A stretch of DNA of 64,000 bases, taken from contig BLLK01000052.1 in the NCBI GenBank assembly GCA_021927905.1, forward strand, positions 250,501 to 314,500, written 5' to 3'. This document shows positions 1 to 9,214 of this stretch, piece after piece. The position numbers and the translations under genes are program-made. The first letter of the stretch is position 1. Each line of letters opens with the position of its first letter. The notes beneath the pieces were generated by a model that worked only from the letters and a program-made list of their open reading frames with translations, was not told the DNA's origin and made no database searches. The DNA comes from Chaetoceros tenuissimus (Eukaryota > Bacillariophyta > Thalassiosirophyceae > Chaetocerotales > Chaetocerotaceae).

Positions 1-1972
1 CAAATTCTTGAATAGCAACTAAGGTCTCTACAACGACAACCAGAGCACGGATCTTTTCGTCTTGATCAAAGGTATACGCACATGCATTCAATACAGCGTT
101 AAATGTGTAGATGCTTGGTTTTACTGCTTCAACTTTTTGCTCTCGATATAAAGTTATCATTTGTTTTGATATTTCTTGTGCCTTTGTTGCTTTATCTGCC
201 GCATCACTTCTTGCATATGCAGATATCACAGAAGTGTAGGAAATGACGTCTGGTTGAATAGTAGATTTATTCTTTGACTGTTCCAATCGGTACAAAAGGG
301 CCTCAGCTTTGTCTGTACAGCTTGTTCTAGCATTTGCATATGCCTTTAGAATAGTATTGTATGTAATTATATTTGGCTTGACGTTTTCAAATGCACTTTC
401 TTCCATAGTTTGTAGTAAATCCTCTATACATAATATAGAATCTTCGTCGCCCTGTGCCGAATATGCATTGATTAAACTATTGTACACCACACGATCTGGT
501 CTATCACCACTATGGTGTTGATGAAATGCAATCATTTGATCCAATATTCCATGTGCTTGTTTTCCAGAATCAGATCTCGCAGCAATTGCATCTATAACAG
601 TGGAATAGGAAAACGAGTCAGGTTTTACATGCAAACTACCTTGCTGATGCAATATTTCCATCTTATCTAGCAGTTTGATGGCCTTCTTATGCCCTTGCAA
701 ATCTCTTTTTGATTTAGCATATGCATTGAGAACAATATTGAATGACGTAGTAGATGCTTCAATTCCATATTTAGAATCCATAGAAGTCAAAGTGGAATAA
801 GCCTTGGGTATAGCATCTTTTCTATGACTTTTGGTATAGCTTGAAATCAACGTATTGATTGTCACTTTATCTGGGTAAGTCTGCACCTGTGGTATATGTT
901 GATACGTTTCATGCAAGGTAATCATTTTATCCAATAACATTTCAACTTTGTTTCTTGCATTTTTAGGATCTGCTTTGAGCCAACAGTTCATGACTGCATT
1001 AAATGTATCAGTGGTTGGGTAGACTAGCGAATGCGTTCGTGCGTTGCCACTTGTATCGGATAAGGTATATTCCACATTCTCTACAATTTTGTTTAGTATA
1101 GATGTCGCTTCTTTTGCATATTCTACTCGAATTGATTTTGCAAGTATTGAAAATACTTGATTGTAAGTATTGATATCGGGCTGAAATATAGAATCCTTTA
1201 GCGCCTTTTCTTCAATGTTTTGCAAAAGTTCCAAGGCATCGTTTGCATCCTGCTTTCGTTGTGAAGATGATGCATGGACTCGATTCGCCAATGCATACAA
1301 GTAATAATTATAAGATTGTATCGAAGAAAAATATGCCGCTGCACAATTTTGATCTTGATTGCTTTCGTACTCTTCCATGAGTTTCAATAGACTTTTCATT
1401 TGTTCACATGCATCTGTTGATCGAGATCGAACCCATGATTTGAAGACTAGATTAAAGCTTCTGGCATTAGGCTTTGCTATGTCCAAGTCTATCCATCGAT
1501 GTAAAAATTCCGTACATTTTAAGGGATCTTCATTCATGAATGCTTCCAAGACATAATTTCCTATTTGCGGTGTCAGATATTCATGCTCAGTATCAAGTTG
1601 ACAGTGTTGTAGTAATATATTGAATAATCGAAGCGTCTGGTCGCCACTATTGACAGATTTACTCCAAGCCTTCATTAAAGACGGGATCTTCCGTATCTTA
1701 TCTTTTGACAAAGGTTCCTTTTGATCATTCATTCTATTACCTAATATTTTATCAGTGGTTCGTTGAAGCCAAACTCTCTCTCTTGAATCCTTGTTGTAAT
1801 ATGCATCATATTGACTATGTGTTTCTTGTAAATGAAGCTGGTAGTATGTGATACGAGCCGATGTCGGTGTAAAGGCGAGAGTACTTGACGACTGCTGACC
1901 TATCGTTATGATCAGTAGTAATATTATCACATGTTCAAAAAGAAAGAACAAATAACTTTTCCGAGTAATCAT
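1..1972 (-). CDS. Pentatricopeptide repeat (PPR) protein, probably plastid-targeted; 3' end beyond window
   Basis: An uninterrupted minus-strand frame runs from the ATG at 1972 to the window edge, about 657 codons with no stop. It is rich in PPR-type helical repeats, recognisable by recurring segments such as TYNTILKAYANA, VVYNSLINAYS, VISYTSVISAYAR and YTFNAVLNACAY, spaced roughly 35-50 residues apart. PPR proteins bind organelle RNA and act in processing, stability or translation. The N-terminus is a hydrophobic signal peptide (LLLIITIG core) followed by TLA|FTP, so a Phe falls right after the predicted cleavage site, as in the bipartite plastid presequences of diatoms. No intron is needed. 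The start is the first ATG and directly precedes the signal peptide. The family call is firm; plastid location is inferred. Confidence 0.85.
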   Translation of the reverse strand, partial: MITRKSYLFFLFEHVIILLLIITIGQQSSSTLAFTPTSARITYYQLHLQETHSQYDAYYNKDSRERVWLQRTTDKILGNRMNDQKEPLSKDKIRKIPSLMKAWSKSVNSGDQTLRLFNILLQHCQLDTEHEYLTPQIGNYVLEAFMNEDPLKCTEFLHRWIDLDIAKPNARSFNLVFKSWVRSRSTDACEQMKSLLKLMEEYESNQDQNCAAAYFSSIQSYNYYLYALANRVHASSSQRKQDANDALELLQNIEEKALKDSIFQPDINTYNQVFSILAKSIRVEYAKEATSILNKIVENVEYTLSDTSGNARTHSLVYPTTDTFNAVMNCWLKADPKNARNKVEMLLDKMITLHETYQHIPQVQTYPDKVTINTLISSYTKSHRKDAIPKAYSTLTSMDSKYGIEASTTSFNIVLNAYAKSKRDLQGHKKAIKLLDKMEILHQQGSLHVKPDSFSYSTVIDAIAARSDSGKQAHGILDQMIAFHQHHSGDRPDRVVYNSLINAYSAQGDEDSILCIEDLLQTMEESAFENVKPNIITYNTILKAYANARTSCTDKAEALLYRLEQSKNKSTIQPDVISYTSVISAYARSDAADKATKAQEISKQMITLYREQKVEAVKPSIYTFNAVLNACAYTFDQDEKIRALVVVVETLVAIQEF

Positions 1973-2463
1973 TGATGAGAAAGATGGGACTCAGGGTCTC
2001 TTAAACTTGTGTTTGACTAGCTTTAGCGCCTTTACTCTGAGCTTCTAATGTAATTCAAGATGCTGCCTGTTCGTCAAGTTCAACATGCATATATTGATAC
2101 AATAGTGCTTATGGTGAAGTAATTGTTGTTGAAGATCTTCTTCCAGAAGTTTTGCTTTTTTTCTTCTTGATTGATGAGCTTCTTCGTCGTGGAAATACGT
2201 CACTTGTACGTACGTATTTATATGTGTACTTACATAACTTTTGAAATAAGAGACACTCTACTCTTTCTAATTCCCAAGTTGAAAGAGATAGTGGATGCAA
2301 TGACGCGATGTCCAAGTGTCAAGCTAGGCTTCGCATCTTCCTTTGTATCTTTTTGCTCGATGATGTGTGCAAAAGATACAAAGAAATCAATACATGTTGC
2401 TTATGCATTAGAACGTTCTAGAGAAAGGGACTAGTAAAAACTATACGTCCATTATCTGCTAAT
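1973..2463. promoter_or_regulatory. Divergent intergenic region between PPR and GST genes
   Basis: These 490 bases separate two divergently transcribed genes and should hold both promoters. Short open frames occur on both strands, but none resembles a known protein and their codon use is not convincing. I see no RNA gene or repeat. Confidence 0.4.
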
Positions 2464-3186
2464 ATGTTGAAACTATATGGACACTACGGATCTCAGCCAT
2501 TTCGAGCAGTGGCATGGCTTCTCAAAATAAAGGCAAAACCATTTGAAGTTGTCAAAATCAATCCTTTAGCCGGTGAAGCACGAACAAAAGAATACAGATC
2601 TAAATTTCCGTTAGGATTGATTCCAGCATTGGAGGATACTGATCATACTCCTCCTTTTACACTTTCGGAAGGATCCGCTATACTGATTTATCTATGTGAG
2701 AAATATGGTTGGAACGATTTCTATCCTTGTTCTTTATCGACCAATAGTGACGAAGATAATATTACTGCCATGAAACGACGAGCAAAAATTATAGAGTATG
2801 TGTCACATCATAATGAATCTACAAGAAAAATGACGCATAATGTTATATTCCCAACAGTGAAATGGATATTTGGTAATGATGTACATTCTAGGCACGATGT
2901 AAATGATGTGAAACCAATCGTTCGAAATATAGCCAAACGCTTTCAACACAAGTTTCTTTTGAATAAACCTAGTGGAGATTATATTGTAGAGGGAGATCAT
3001 CCTACAATCGTAGATTTGATGGCGTATGAAGATTTAGCTCAAGTGGAAATGATGCTGGGAATACAATATACTGAATGGGACGAGTTGCAACCTCTACATA
3101 GATGGATACAGAAAATGTCAGAATTGCCCTACCATGATGATGTCCATCGTACAGTGTACAAAATTGGAGATTTGTATAAAAGTTAG
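2464..3186 (+). CDS. Glutathione S-transferase, theta-like
   Basis: A 240-residue single-exon protein with the two-domain cytosolic GST layout. The N-terminal thioredoxin-like domain (residues about 1-80) starts MLKLYGHYGSQPFRAV and contains the glutathione-binding segment LSEGSAILIYL, with a Pro preceding LGLIPALED-type strands. The C-terminal all-helical domain includes DHPTIVDLMAYEDLAQ, the usual helix-6 N-capping region (positions about 178-193). Theta-class enzymes conjugate glutathione to electrophiles or act as peroxidases, usually in the cytosol; the catalytic residue in theta GSTs is a Ser near the N-terminus, and here Ser10 is the likely candidate. Length fits the family. The substrate cannot be told from sequence. 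Confidence 0.88.
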   Translation: MLKLYGHYGSQPFRAVAWLLKIKAKPFEVVKINPLAGEARTKEYRSKFPLGLIPALEDTDHTPPFTLSEGSAILIYLCEKYGWNDFYPCSLSTNSDEDNITAMKRRAKIIEYVSHHNESTRKMTHNVIFPTVKWIFGNDVHSRHDVNDVKPIVRNIAKRFQHKFLLNKPSGDYIVEGDHPTIVDLMAYEDLAQVEMMLGIQYTEWDELQPLHRWIQKMSELPYHDDVHRTVYKIGDLYKS

Positions 3187-3424
3187 TTGTAAATACTCTG
3201 TTTATCAAGTTGAAGATTTCCATAAAGCAAAGTCTATATTGCATGTATGTATATAAATAGCTAGATCTTGTTCATTCATGCGAAAAATATAGGATGAGAG
3301 AAATAGGAGACTATCTGCTGTTAATTTATCTTGAAGATGAAATATAGCAGCGTGAAGAGTAGGAAACACAATAGTCCAAACGCAAGAATTCTTGACAGGA
3401 GATCTCCAGGTGTCAACTTTGTCT

Positions 3425-3450
3425 GAAAGGAAGGAGGGAGGAAAGGAAGG
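3425..3450. repeat. Short pure-purine tract upstream of RING gene
   Basis: A 26-base run of only G and A lies about 30-55 bases before the ATG of the RING gene at 3479. It may be a promoter-proximal GA element or simple low-complexity sequence. Confidence 0.6.
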
Positions 3451-3478
3451 TGAGGGTAGGGCCTATAGAACACAATGA

Positions 3479-3844
3479 ATGGGAGACCTAAGCTACAAAA
3501 AGAGGGATATAGAATCCCAGCAACGTAAGGCTGACGAGCATTCGACCATTTCCACCACAGATGTCAGTCAAGAAGAACAATGGAACGATGACTCTGCAAT
3601 GGTTCAGAGCAACAATTCGATCACAAAAATGCAACCAAAAGATGTAATTTGTCCAATTTGCCATGAACAATTTGAGTATGGCGATACCTTGGCTACTTCG
3701 AGAAACAATGATTGCTGTCATACTGCATTTCACAGCGATTGTTTTATATCTTGGTTGATGACAGATCATAAAGATTGTCCAATTTGCAGAAGTATATTCA
3801 TTGTTGATAATCCAGAGGAGGACGAGGATGAAGTTCCAGCTTAA
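3479..3844 (+). CDS. Small RING-H2 finger protein (putative E3 ubiquitin ligase)
   Basis: A 121-residue protein with a hydrophilic, probably disordered N-terminal half and one RING-H2 domain at residues about 59-103. The zinc ligands are visible as CPICHEQF, then a Cys/His cluster CCHTAFHSDC, then CPICR. The aromatic FISWL preceding the last pair matches E2-binding RINGs. There is no transmembrane helix, unlike the RING proteins later in the window, although the finger resembles theirs closely. A second ATG four bases upstream (3475) is out of frame. The substrate is unknown. Confidence 0.85.
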   Translation: MGDLSYKKRDIESQQRKADEHSTISTTDVSQEEQWNDDSAMVQSNNSITKMQPKDVICPICHEQFEYGDTLATSRNNDCCHTAFHSDCFISWLMTDHKDCPICRSIFIVDNPEEDEDEVPA

Positions 3845-4517
3845 TGGTTCTATTATATGAAAGAATACATACTAGATTTAAAAATACATTCTAATATATT
3901 TGTTTGAGTAAATTGTACTCCATATGCAAAATTGAGATTATCGACGTCTACCATATGAACATTTTCATTTGTTGAGTGAAGGACGAGAGCGACACTGATG
4001 GCTTGATGATGACTTTACCTGAAAGTCGAGACTTTGAGGTAGTCATGGGAACATCTGCTTCCTGCTTCAAGCATCTGTCGAGCATGTGTCCTGAGGAATT
4101 TCTATAGAAGCAGTAACACAACGACACTTTGCTCTCCTTACAACAAAATTACAGGAACGGTAAAGGAATGCATGAGATTCGATTCAAAAAGTCCTCATTG
4201 AAGAAGAAGCAGTGCAGATGCCGGCCGTTTTAGATCAAGCTACAAACTAGAAATTAGATCTACAACAAATCATAAGAAATTCATCATCCTGCCTTTATTA
4301 CACACTGAATGCTGAAAGCAGCTAAACTCAAATACAAATCCATTTCCAACTATAAAAGGGCATGTCTTTTTGAGAAACATGTCAAGATACGACTCAAGAT
4401 AGTTTACTAAGTGCAACTCTTCATGTCCACTCAAAACGGCAAAGATACGCTCTCTAGTTTTATCAACACACACACACTGCATTTCATTCCAATAGCAAAC
4501 CTAGAACTAATCGAATC
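3845..4517. other. Intergenic, nothing recognised
   Basis: About 670 bases with no convincing coding frame, RNA gene or repeat. A 70-codon minus-strand frame (4270-4482) has no family resemblance and is judged spurious. Confidence 0.4.
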
Positions 4518-5243
4518 ATGACTTCTACAGACAATAAAGATCCAGCAATAGATTCAGAAGAAGAAGACGAAGATTATGTCCCAGAAGAAGATCCAAATCA
4601 CGAAGAAGATATAACAGATACAGTAACACAAGATGACATTCAAGCAAAACCAACATTACCAAGTCATAAACAAAAGGCAGTAGACGATGCCTTCCAAGAA
4701 TTATTTGGCAGAGCTTACACAGAACCTACTCCTTCCAATATAAATAAAAAGAAGAAGAAAAAGACAAAAAAGCGTAAAAAGATTTTGGCGGAAATATTTG
4801 GTGGAAGTGGCATCGCTATGGAAGTAATGAAAAGTAGTAAAAAAGTGAAACGAATGGAACAAGATTCAAAACGAACTGGAGATTTAATTGCAGAAACGCA
4901 ACAAGTCAAGAAGGAAACGATTAAATTTGCAGGACAAATGATGCAAGTAGATGTGAAATCAAACGCTAATGGCAGTGAGAAACCCGTATCGGAAAAGGGA
5001 ATTGATGCATTATTGAGTCAAATCAAGGGACCACAAAAGGTGACTACTATTGATAAAACCAATATGGATTGGGATAATTTCAAAGATAAGACTGGTCTAG
5101 AAGAAGAGCTCAAGAAAAAGGCGGAAGGAAAGGATGCATATCTTGTCAAGAAGGACTTTTTGACTCGTGTGGATCATCGTAGGTTTGAACAAGAGCGAGA
5201 TGAACGAGAGCGGAAACGAGCTGCCACAAATAGTAGTAAATAA
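4518..5243 (+). CDS. BCNT / SWC5 / CFDP1-like chromatin remodelling subunit
   Basis: A 241-residue, highly charged protein. Residues 1-70 are acidic (Glu/Asp-rich), followed by a Lys-rich tract (about 76-92) that could serve as a nuclear signal. The C-terminal 75 residues carry the BCNT signature: a WDNFKDKTGLEEEL block followed by KKDFLTRVDHRRFEQERD. In yeast and metazoa this domain belongs to Swc5/CFDP1, a subunit of the SWR1/SRCAP complex that exchanges H2A for H2A.Z; the acidic N-terminus binds the histone dimer. Single exon, usual family length. The identification rests on the C-terminal block and is strong. Confidence 0.9.
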   Translation: MTSTDNKDPAIDSEEEDEDYVPEEDPNHEEDITDTVTQDDIQAKPTLPSHKQKAVDDAFQELFGRAYTEPTPSNINKKKKKKTKKRKKILAEIFGGSGIAMEVMKSSKKVKRMEQDSKRTGDLIAETQQVKKETIKFAGQMMQVDVKSNANGSEKPVSEKGIDALLSQIKGPQKVTTIDKTNMDWDNFKDKTGLEEELKKKAEGKDAYLVKKDFLTRVDHRRFEQERDERERKRAATNSSK

Positions 5244-5612
5244 AAGATAAATGAAGGGTATTGTATATAACTTTTGTTTGCAGTGAGAGCTTAATCACAT
5301 GAAGAAGAAGAAGAAACATGAAAATATTTTTTTTATCAAAAGGAAGTTGCAACTAGCTAGGTACCTAGATTTTCAAGGAAAGGCCTTTTTAATAACCATT
5401 TTTAACCGTCACAATATTTACATATTCAAATGGCCAACGTCTTTTGTTGAGTTTGCATGGGTACAAATTCTCAAATCGTTGAAGAATTTTTGAGGTGCGC
5501 AAGCGGCGGTTTGCTTTGTGACGAAGCCAACGTCTTTTCATCAGTAAAGTCTAGAAAACATTCTGACTAATTCATCATACGTATAAGAATAAGTCCATAG
5601 ACAATTAAAGAA
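5244..5612. promoter_or_regulatory. Upstream region of first TPR paralogue, shared with the second
   Basis: This gap carries AAGGCCTTTTTAA followed by AACCGTCACAAT (about 5379-5416) and a TTGCATGGGTAC block. The same blocks, in the same order, lie before the second TPR gene (about 7355-7460). Conservation of non-coding sequence suggests a duplicated promoter. Confidence 0.55.
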
Positions 5613-6971
5613 ATGGTATTAACATCCAGAAATAAAGAGAAGACCGAGAAGGCAACAAAACTAGCTTGCCGACAAGAGGACGATGACTCTTCTTTATCAA
5701 CGACTTGGTGCGTCTCGATGGGAGATGAAGCCTTTCGCAAGCAAGATTACAAAAAAGCCATTGCAAAATACATTGAATCAGTTCGAAGTATTCTTCCATC
5801 TCCACATGCAGAAGTCAATTCTGTACAACTGACGACCGAGACAATGAGACAATACTGTGTTGCAACGAATACCTTATTGAAGCTATATGCGGTTTATTGT
5901 AAAAATAATGAGGAAGAAGATGCCAAAAAGAGTTTACATTCTGCAAAGGCTCTCATTGAGAAGGTACTTTCTAATCAAAATGATGAGAATATGAAAAATA
6001 GAGACTCTTTTCTAATTCGAGTTTCAGCACTGACTCTGTATTCTGAAATTATGGAGGCTCAAGGGGATATATATTATGCCAATCAAGAGTATACAAAGGC
6101 AGATAAAATATATAATGAGGCATTGAATACGAGACAGCGATCTATAGACGCTATAGACGTGATTGAAGCTCAAGAAATGCTCGAGAAGGATGTTGAACGA
6201 GACTCTGACAATCAATTTGAACAACTTCCTTTGCAAATGAAGCAGAAGAACTCTTCATCTCTCCTTGGATCCTTTGATGAATCAACAGCACTCCATAGTT
6301 CAACATCACTCCGGGGCAACAGCAAAACAAATGAAGACCCTCATGATGTACAAGTAGTAAAAGGCCGAACTTCTCCATCTGACGATCAATCAACAAATGA
6401 TACCGCCTCCTCTATTCATGTCAGCACAGAATCAAGCGACCCTCAAGACAGTAATAACAAGAAACCAACTGCAGAAGAAATATATGCGTTCTTTTTAAAA
6501 GCTGACCCTGTCCCTAATCAAGAGTATGAAGCTGGATTTAACGATCTACGCCAATTTATGTCCAGATCGATAGCTTCTAGGTCCCGAGTTGCAAAACTGG
6601 AAAAAGCCATGAAGCTAGAACGGAGGAGCCTCAAACTCGAAAGAAGTGAAGGAAAGAATACTTCAGAGGCAAATTCTTCGAAGCGACAAAGAAATGAAGG
6701 AATGAATACTTCAGATGGAAATTCTTCGAAGCGACAAAGAATTGAAGGAATGAATACTTCAGATGCAAATTCTTCGAAGCGACAAAGAATTGAAGGAATG
6801 AATACTACAGGTGCAAATTCTTCAAGGCGAGAAAGTCAATTGTCCTTGAATCAAGTATCGCTAAGTAGTGATGAAGTATCTATACATTCCTCAAGATCCA
6901 ACACTCCAAACTATATTGATAAAGTAGGGCGAGGCTGGACGCCGCTACCTTATAAAACTCGGAAGAAGTGA
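5613..6971 (+). CDS. TPR-containing protein, truncated paralogue with C-terminal repeat tail
   Basis: A 452-residue protein. Residues about 30-190 match the N-terminus of the neighbouring 523-residue TPR protein (7514-9085): both have ADEAFRxQDY..AIAKYIESVR and a nearly identical NNEEEDAKKSLHSAKALIEK segment. The TPR array found in the neighbour is absent. In its place come a Ser/Asn-rich linker, a short EEIYAFFLKADP block and three to four imperfect repeats of about 20 residues (EGMNTSDANSSKRQRI type, about 345-410). The end is RGWTPLPYKTRKK. A second copy of the tail lies past the stop in another frame. Probably a degenerating or neofunctionalised duplicate; function unknown. Confidence 0.65.
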   Translation: MVLTSRNKEKTEKATKLACRQEDDDSSLSTTWCVSMGDEAFRKQDYKKAIAKYIESVRSILPSPHAEVNSVQLTTETMRQYCVATNTLLKLYAVYCKNNEEEDAKKSLHSAKALIEKVLSNQNDENMKNRDSFLIRVSALTLYSEIMEAQGDIYYANQEYTKADKIYNEALNTRQRSIDAIDVIEAQEMLEKDVERDSDNQFEQLPLQMKQKNSSSLLGSFDESTALHSSTSLRGNSKTNEDPHDVQVVKGRTSPSDDQSTNDTASSIHVSTESSDPQDSNNKKPTAEEIYAFFLKADPVPNQEYEAGFNDLRQFMSRSIASRSRVAKLEKAMKLERRSLKLERSEGKNTSEANSSKRQRNEGMNTSDGNSSKRQRIEGMNTSDANSSKRQRIEGMNTTGANSSRRESQLSLNQVSLSSDEVSIHSSRSNTPNYIDKVGRGWTPLPYKTRKK

Positions 6972-7149
6972 AGGAAAGAATACTACAGGTTCAAATTCTA
7001 CAAGGCGACAAAGTCAAATATCCTTGAATCAAGTGTCGCTAAGAAGTGATGAAGTATCTATACATTCCTCAAGATCCAACACTCCAAACGCTATTGATCA
7101 AGTCCAGCCTCTACCTTATAAACGAGCCGCTGCGAATAGTAGAAAATAA
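6972..7149 (+). pseudogene. Duplicated 3' coding tail of the first TPR paralogue, out of frame
   Basis: Directly after the stop at 6971, about 145 bases repeat the gene's own last segment (6826-6960). In a frame shifted by one the segment stays open, reading GKNTTGSNSTRRQSQISL and continuing to AANSRK and a TAA at 7147. The ancestral C-terminus therefore probably lay here. A frame change in the repeated CTTATAAAACTCGG junction gave the shorter product. Confidence 0.6.
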
Positions 7150-7513
7150 TAATGACATAAAGAATTTTGTATGGGGGGATAACAATTTTTTTAAAATTGG
7201 ATCAAAATTTTGCCTTTTTTCAATCACTCTATTGCAGCAATAGATTTCATTATTACAAAAATACTCTAGTCTTTTATTATTATTCGAAAAAAACGACGGG
7301 TAAAGTCGCTGCTAAATAGCTAGCTATTTGAGACAACATGGCTATCAATCAAGAAAAGGCCTTTTTAACATTCCTTTTACCCGTCACAATCGCCAAAACA
7401 TTTTCATAGCTTTCTTGCTTTCTTCTTTTGAGTGTTGTTTTCAGTCTGCATGGGTACTTCTTTTGCATTCTCATTATCTTCAACATCACATACAATTCAC
7501 AGAAACATAAAAC

Positions 7514-9085
7514 ATGGTATTGACACCTCGAAATAAAGCCAAGGCCAAGGCCAAGGCAACAAAGCCTTCTCGTCCAGACGACGACTCTTCCCTCATCAAA
7601 CATACATCTGCAACATGTGTCTCAATGGCAGATGAAGCCTTTCGCAACCAAGATTACCAAACTGCCATTGCAAAATACATTGAATCTGTCCGAATGATTC
7701 TTCCATCTCAAGATTTTAGTAATGTGGATATGACGACAGAGACAATGAGGCAATACTGTGTTGCAACGAGTACTTTATTGAAACTATATGCAGTTTATTG
7801 TAAAAATAATGAGGAAGAAGATGCCAAAAAGAGTTTACATTCTGCAAAGGCTCTAATTGAGAAGGTACTTTCTAATCAAAATGATGAGAATATACGAAAT
7901 AGAGACTCGTATCTTATACAGGTATCGGCGTTAACATTGTATTCTCAAATCATGGAGGCTCAAGGGGATATATATTATGCCAATCAAGATTATACACATG
8001 CAGATGAAACGTATCAGGAAGCATTGAAGTTAAAACAAGAATCTATGGAAATGATTGAAGCTCAAGAAAACTTCGAGATGAAGAAAGATTCAGATATAGA
8101 CATGGCAAACTTATTGAAAAAGAGTGGTGAAGTGTTGTTCTTTCGAGGTAATTATGTACCTAGTGCATCTGCATTGAGCGAATCATTGTCTATACGTTTG
8201 CAAGCTGGAAAAGATTACAGTGACAAATCGGTTATATCTATTCTAAATACCTCGATTCAAGTTCACAAGGAATTGCATGAATACTCAGAGGCGATTCACT
8301 ACATGAATCTTTTGGAAGACAAGAGCAACATTGAGAAAACGTTTGACTTTCTCATCCAAAAGTCTCAATTGTATGCATTGAATCTAGACTTTCAAGTTGC
8401 AATGGATACAGCAACTGATGCATTGGAACTTTCAAACTCACAAGGAAAGAATTATAATGAGCGTATGCTTTCTCGTGCAACTGCAACTACTCAAATTGCA
8501 AATGTATTGGAGGCACGAGGTTCGTTGACCGATGCAATCTTGTGGCATCAGCGAGCTCGACAAATTCGTGTTGATATTTTGTCCAACACACATCAAGACG
8601 TTTTGCAAAACTCAAAGAGTATAGCCAGTATTTATATGAAGAGGGATGAATATAATAAAGCAAAAGAAATTTACAAACAGATACGAGATGATTTGTTAAA
8701 GGCGCATGGGACAAAACATTTATCTGTGGCTGAATTAATGGATGATTTGGGAAATGTCTATTATGAACAACATCATTTTTCTACTGCCTTGAAATGTTTT
8801 CAAAAAGGATTGGAGATACGTAAACAATGTGCAGGAGCAGATACCACGAACGATCTAGAAATAGCTCAAAACATGGAACGAATAGCGTGTTGTTTATTAC
8901 GACATGGAAAACGTTTTGAAGCTATGGAACTGTTTGCTGAAGCGATGGATATCTTGAGAAAGAACCATTATTGTCAAAAGCATCCCAAGATTAAGAAGCT
9001 CGTCCAAAACATGACTGCCAATGAAGATGAGTATTGCGACTATGATGCAGAAGGATCTACTATTGCAACATCAGTTTTGAGTTAG
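7514..9085 (+). CDS. Tetratricopeptide repeat protein, kinesin-light-chain-like
   Basis: A 523-residue single-exon protein made largely of TPR helices. The clearest repeats are at residues about 29-60 (ADEAFRNQDYQTAIAKYIES), 150-185 (YANQDYTHADETYQEAL), 350-380 (LEARGSLTDAILWHQRA), 390-425 (IYMKRDEYNKAKEIYKQI) and 430-470 (LGNVYYEQHHFSTALKCFQ). The last group, with repeats of about 42 residues, is of the kinesin-light-chain/NPHP3 type. Such arrays bind partner peptides; no catalytic domain is attached. The N-terminus is Lys/Ala-rich. It is the fuller of two tandem paralogues, and local identity to the first copy is much higher between 7788 and 7900 than elsewhere. Confidence 0.8.
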   Translation: MVLTPRNKAKAKAKATKPSRPDDDSSLIKHTSATCVSMADEAFRNQDYQTAIAKYIESVRMILPSQDFSNVDMTTETMRQYCVATSTLLKLYAVYCKNNEEEDAKKSLHSAKALIEKVLSNQNDENIRNRDSYLIQVSALTLYSQIMEAQGDIYYANQDYTHADETYQEALKLKQESMEMIEAQENFEMKKDSDIDMANLLKKSGEVLFFRGNYVPSASALSESLSIRLQAGKDYSDKSVISILNTSIQVHKELHEYSEAIHYMNLLEDKSNIEKTFDFLIQKSQLYALNLDFQVAMDTATDALELSNSQGKNYNERMLSRATATTQIANVLEARGSLTDAILWHQRARQIRVDILSNTHQDVLQNSKSIASIYMKRDEYNKAKEIYKQIRDDLLKAHGTKHLSVAELMDDLGNVYYEQHHFSTALKCFQKGLEIRKQCAGADTTNDLEIAQNMERIACCLLRHGKRFEAMELFAEAMDILRKNHYCQKHPKIKKLVQNMTANEDEYCDYDAEGSTIATSVLS

Positions 9086-9214
9086 CAATCGAAACGAAGT
9101 TTCAAATGGAATTCAATTCTACTGTAAGAATAAATAAGATACAAATACGTGTTATAATTAAAAGATAATCACTTTCTACATTCTTGAACAAAAGTACATT
9201 CTACGATGAAGGTT

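Noticed and set aside
2171-2434. 87-codon plus-strand frame between the PPR and GST genes
   Set aside because: No family resemblance, unusual composition, and it fills the expected divergent promoter.
4715-4909. Minus-strand frame opposite the BCNT/SWC5 gene
   Set aside because: Its Phe-rich composition is only the reverse of the Lys-rich tract in the real gene.
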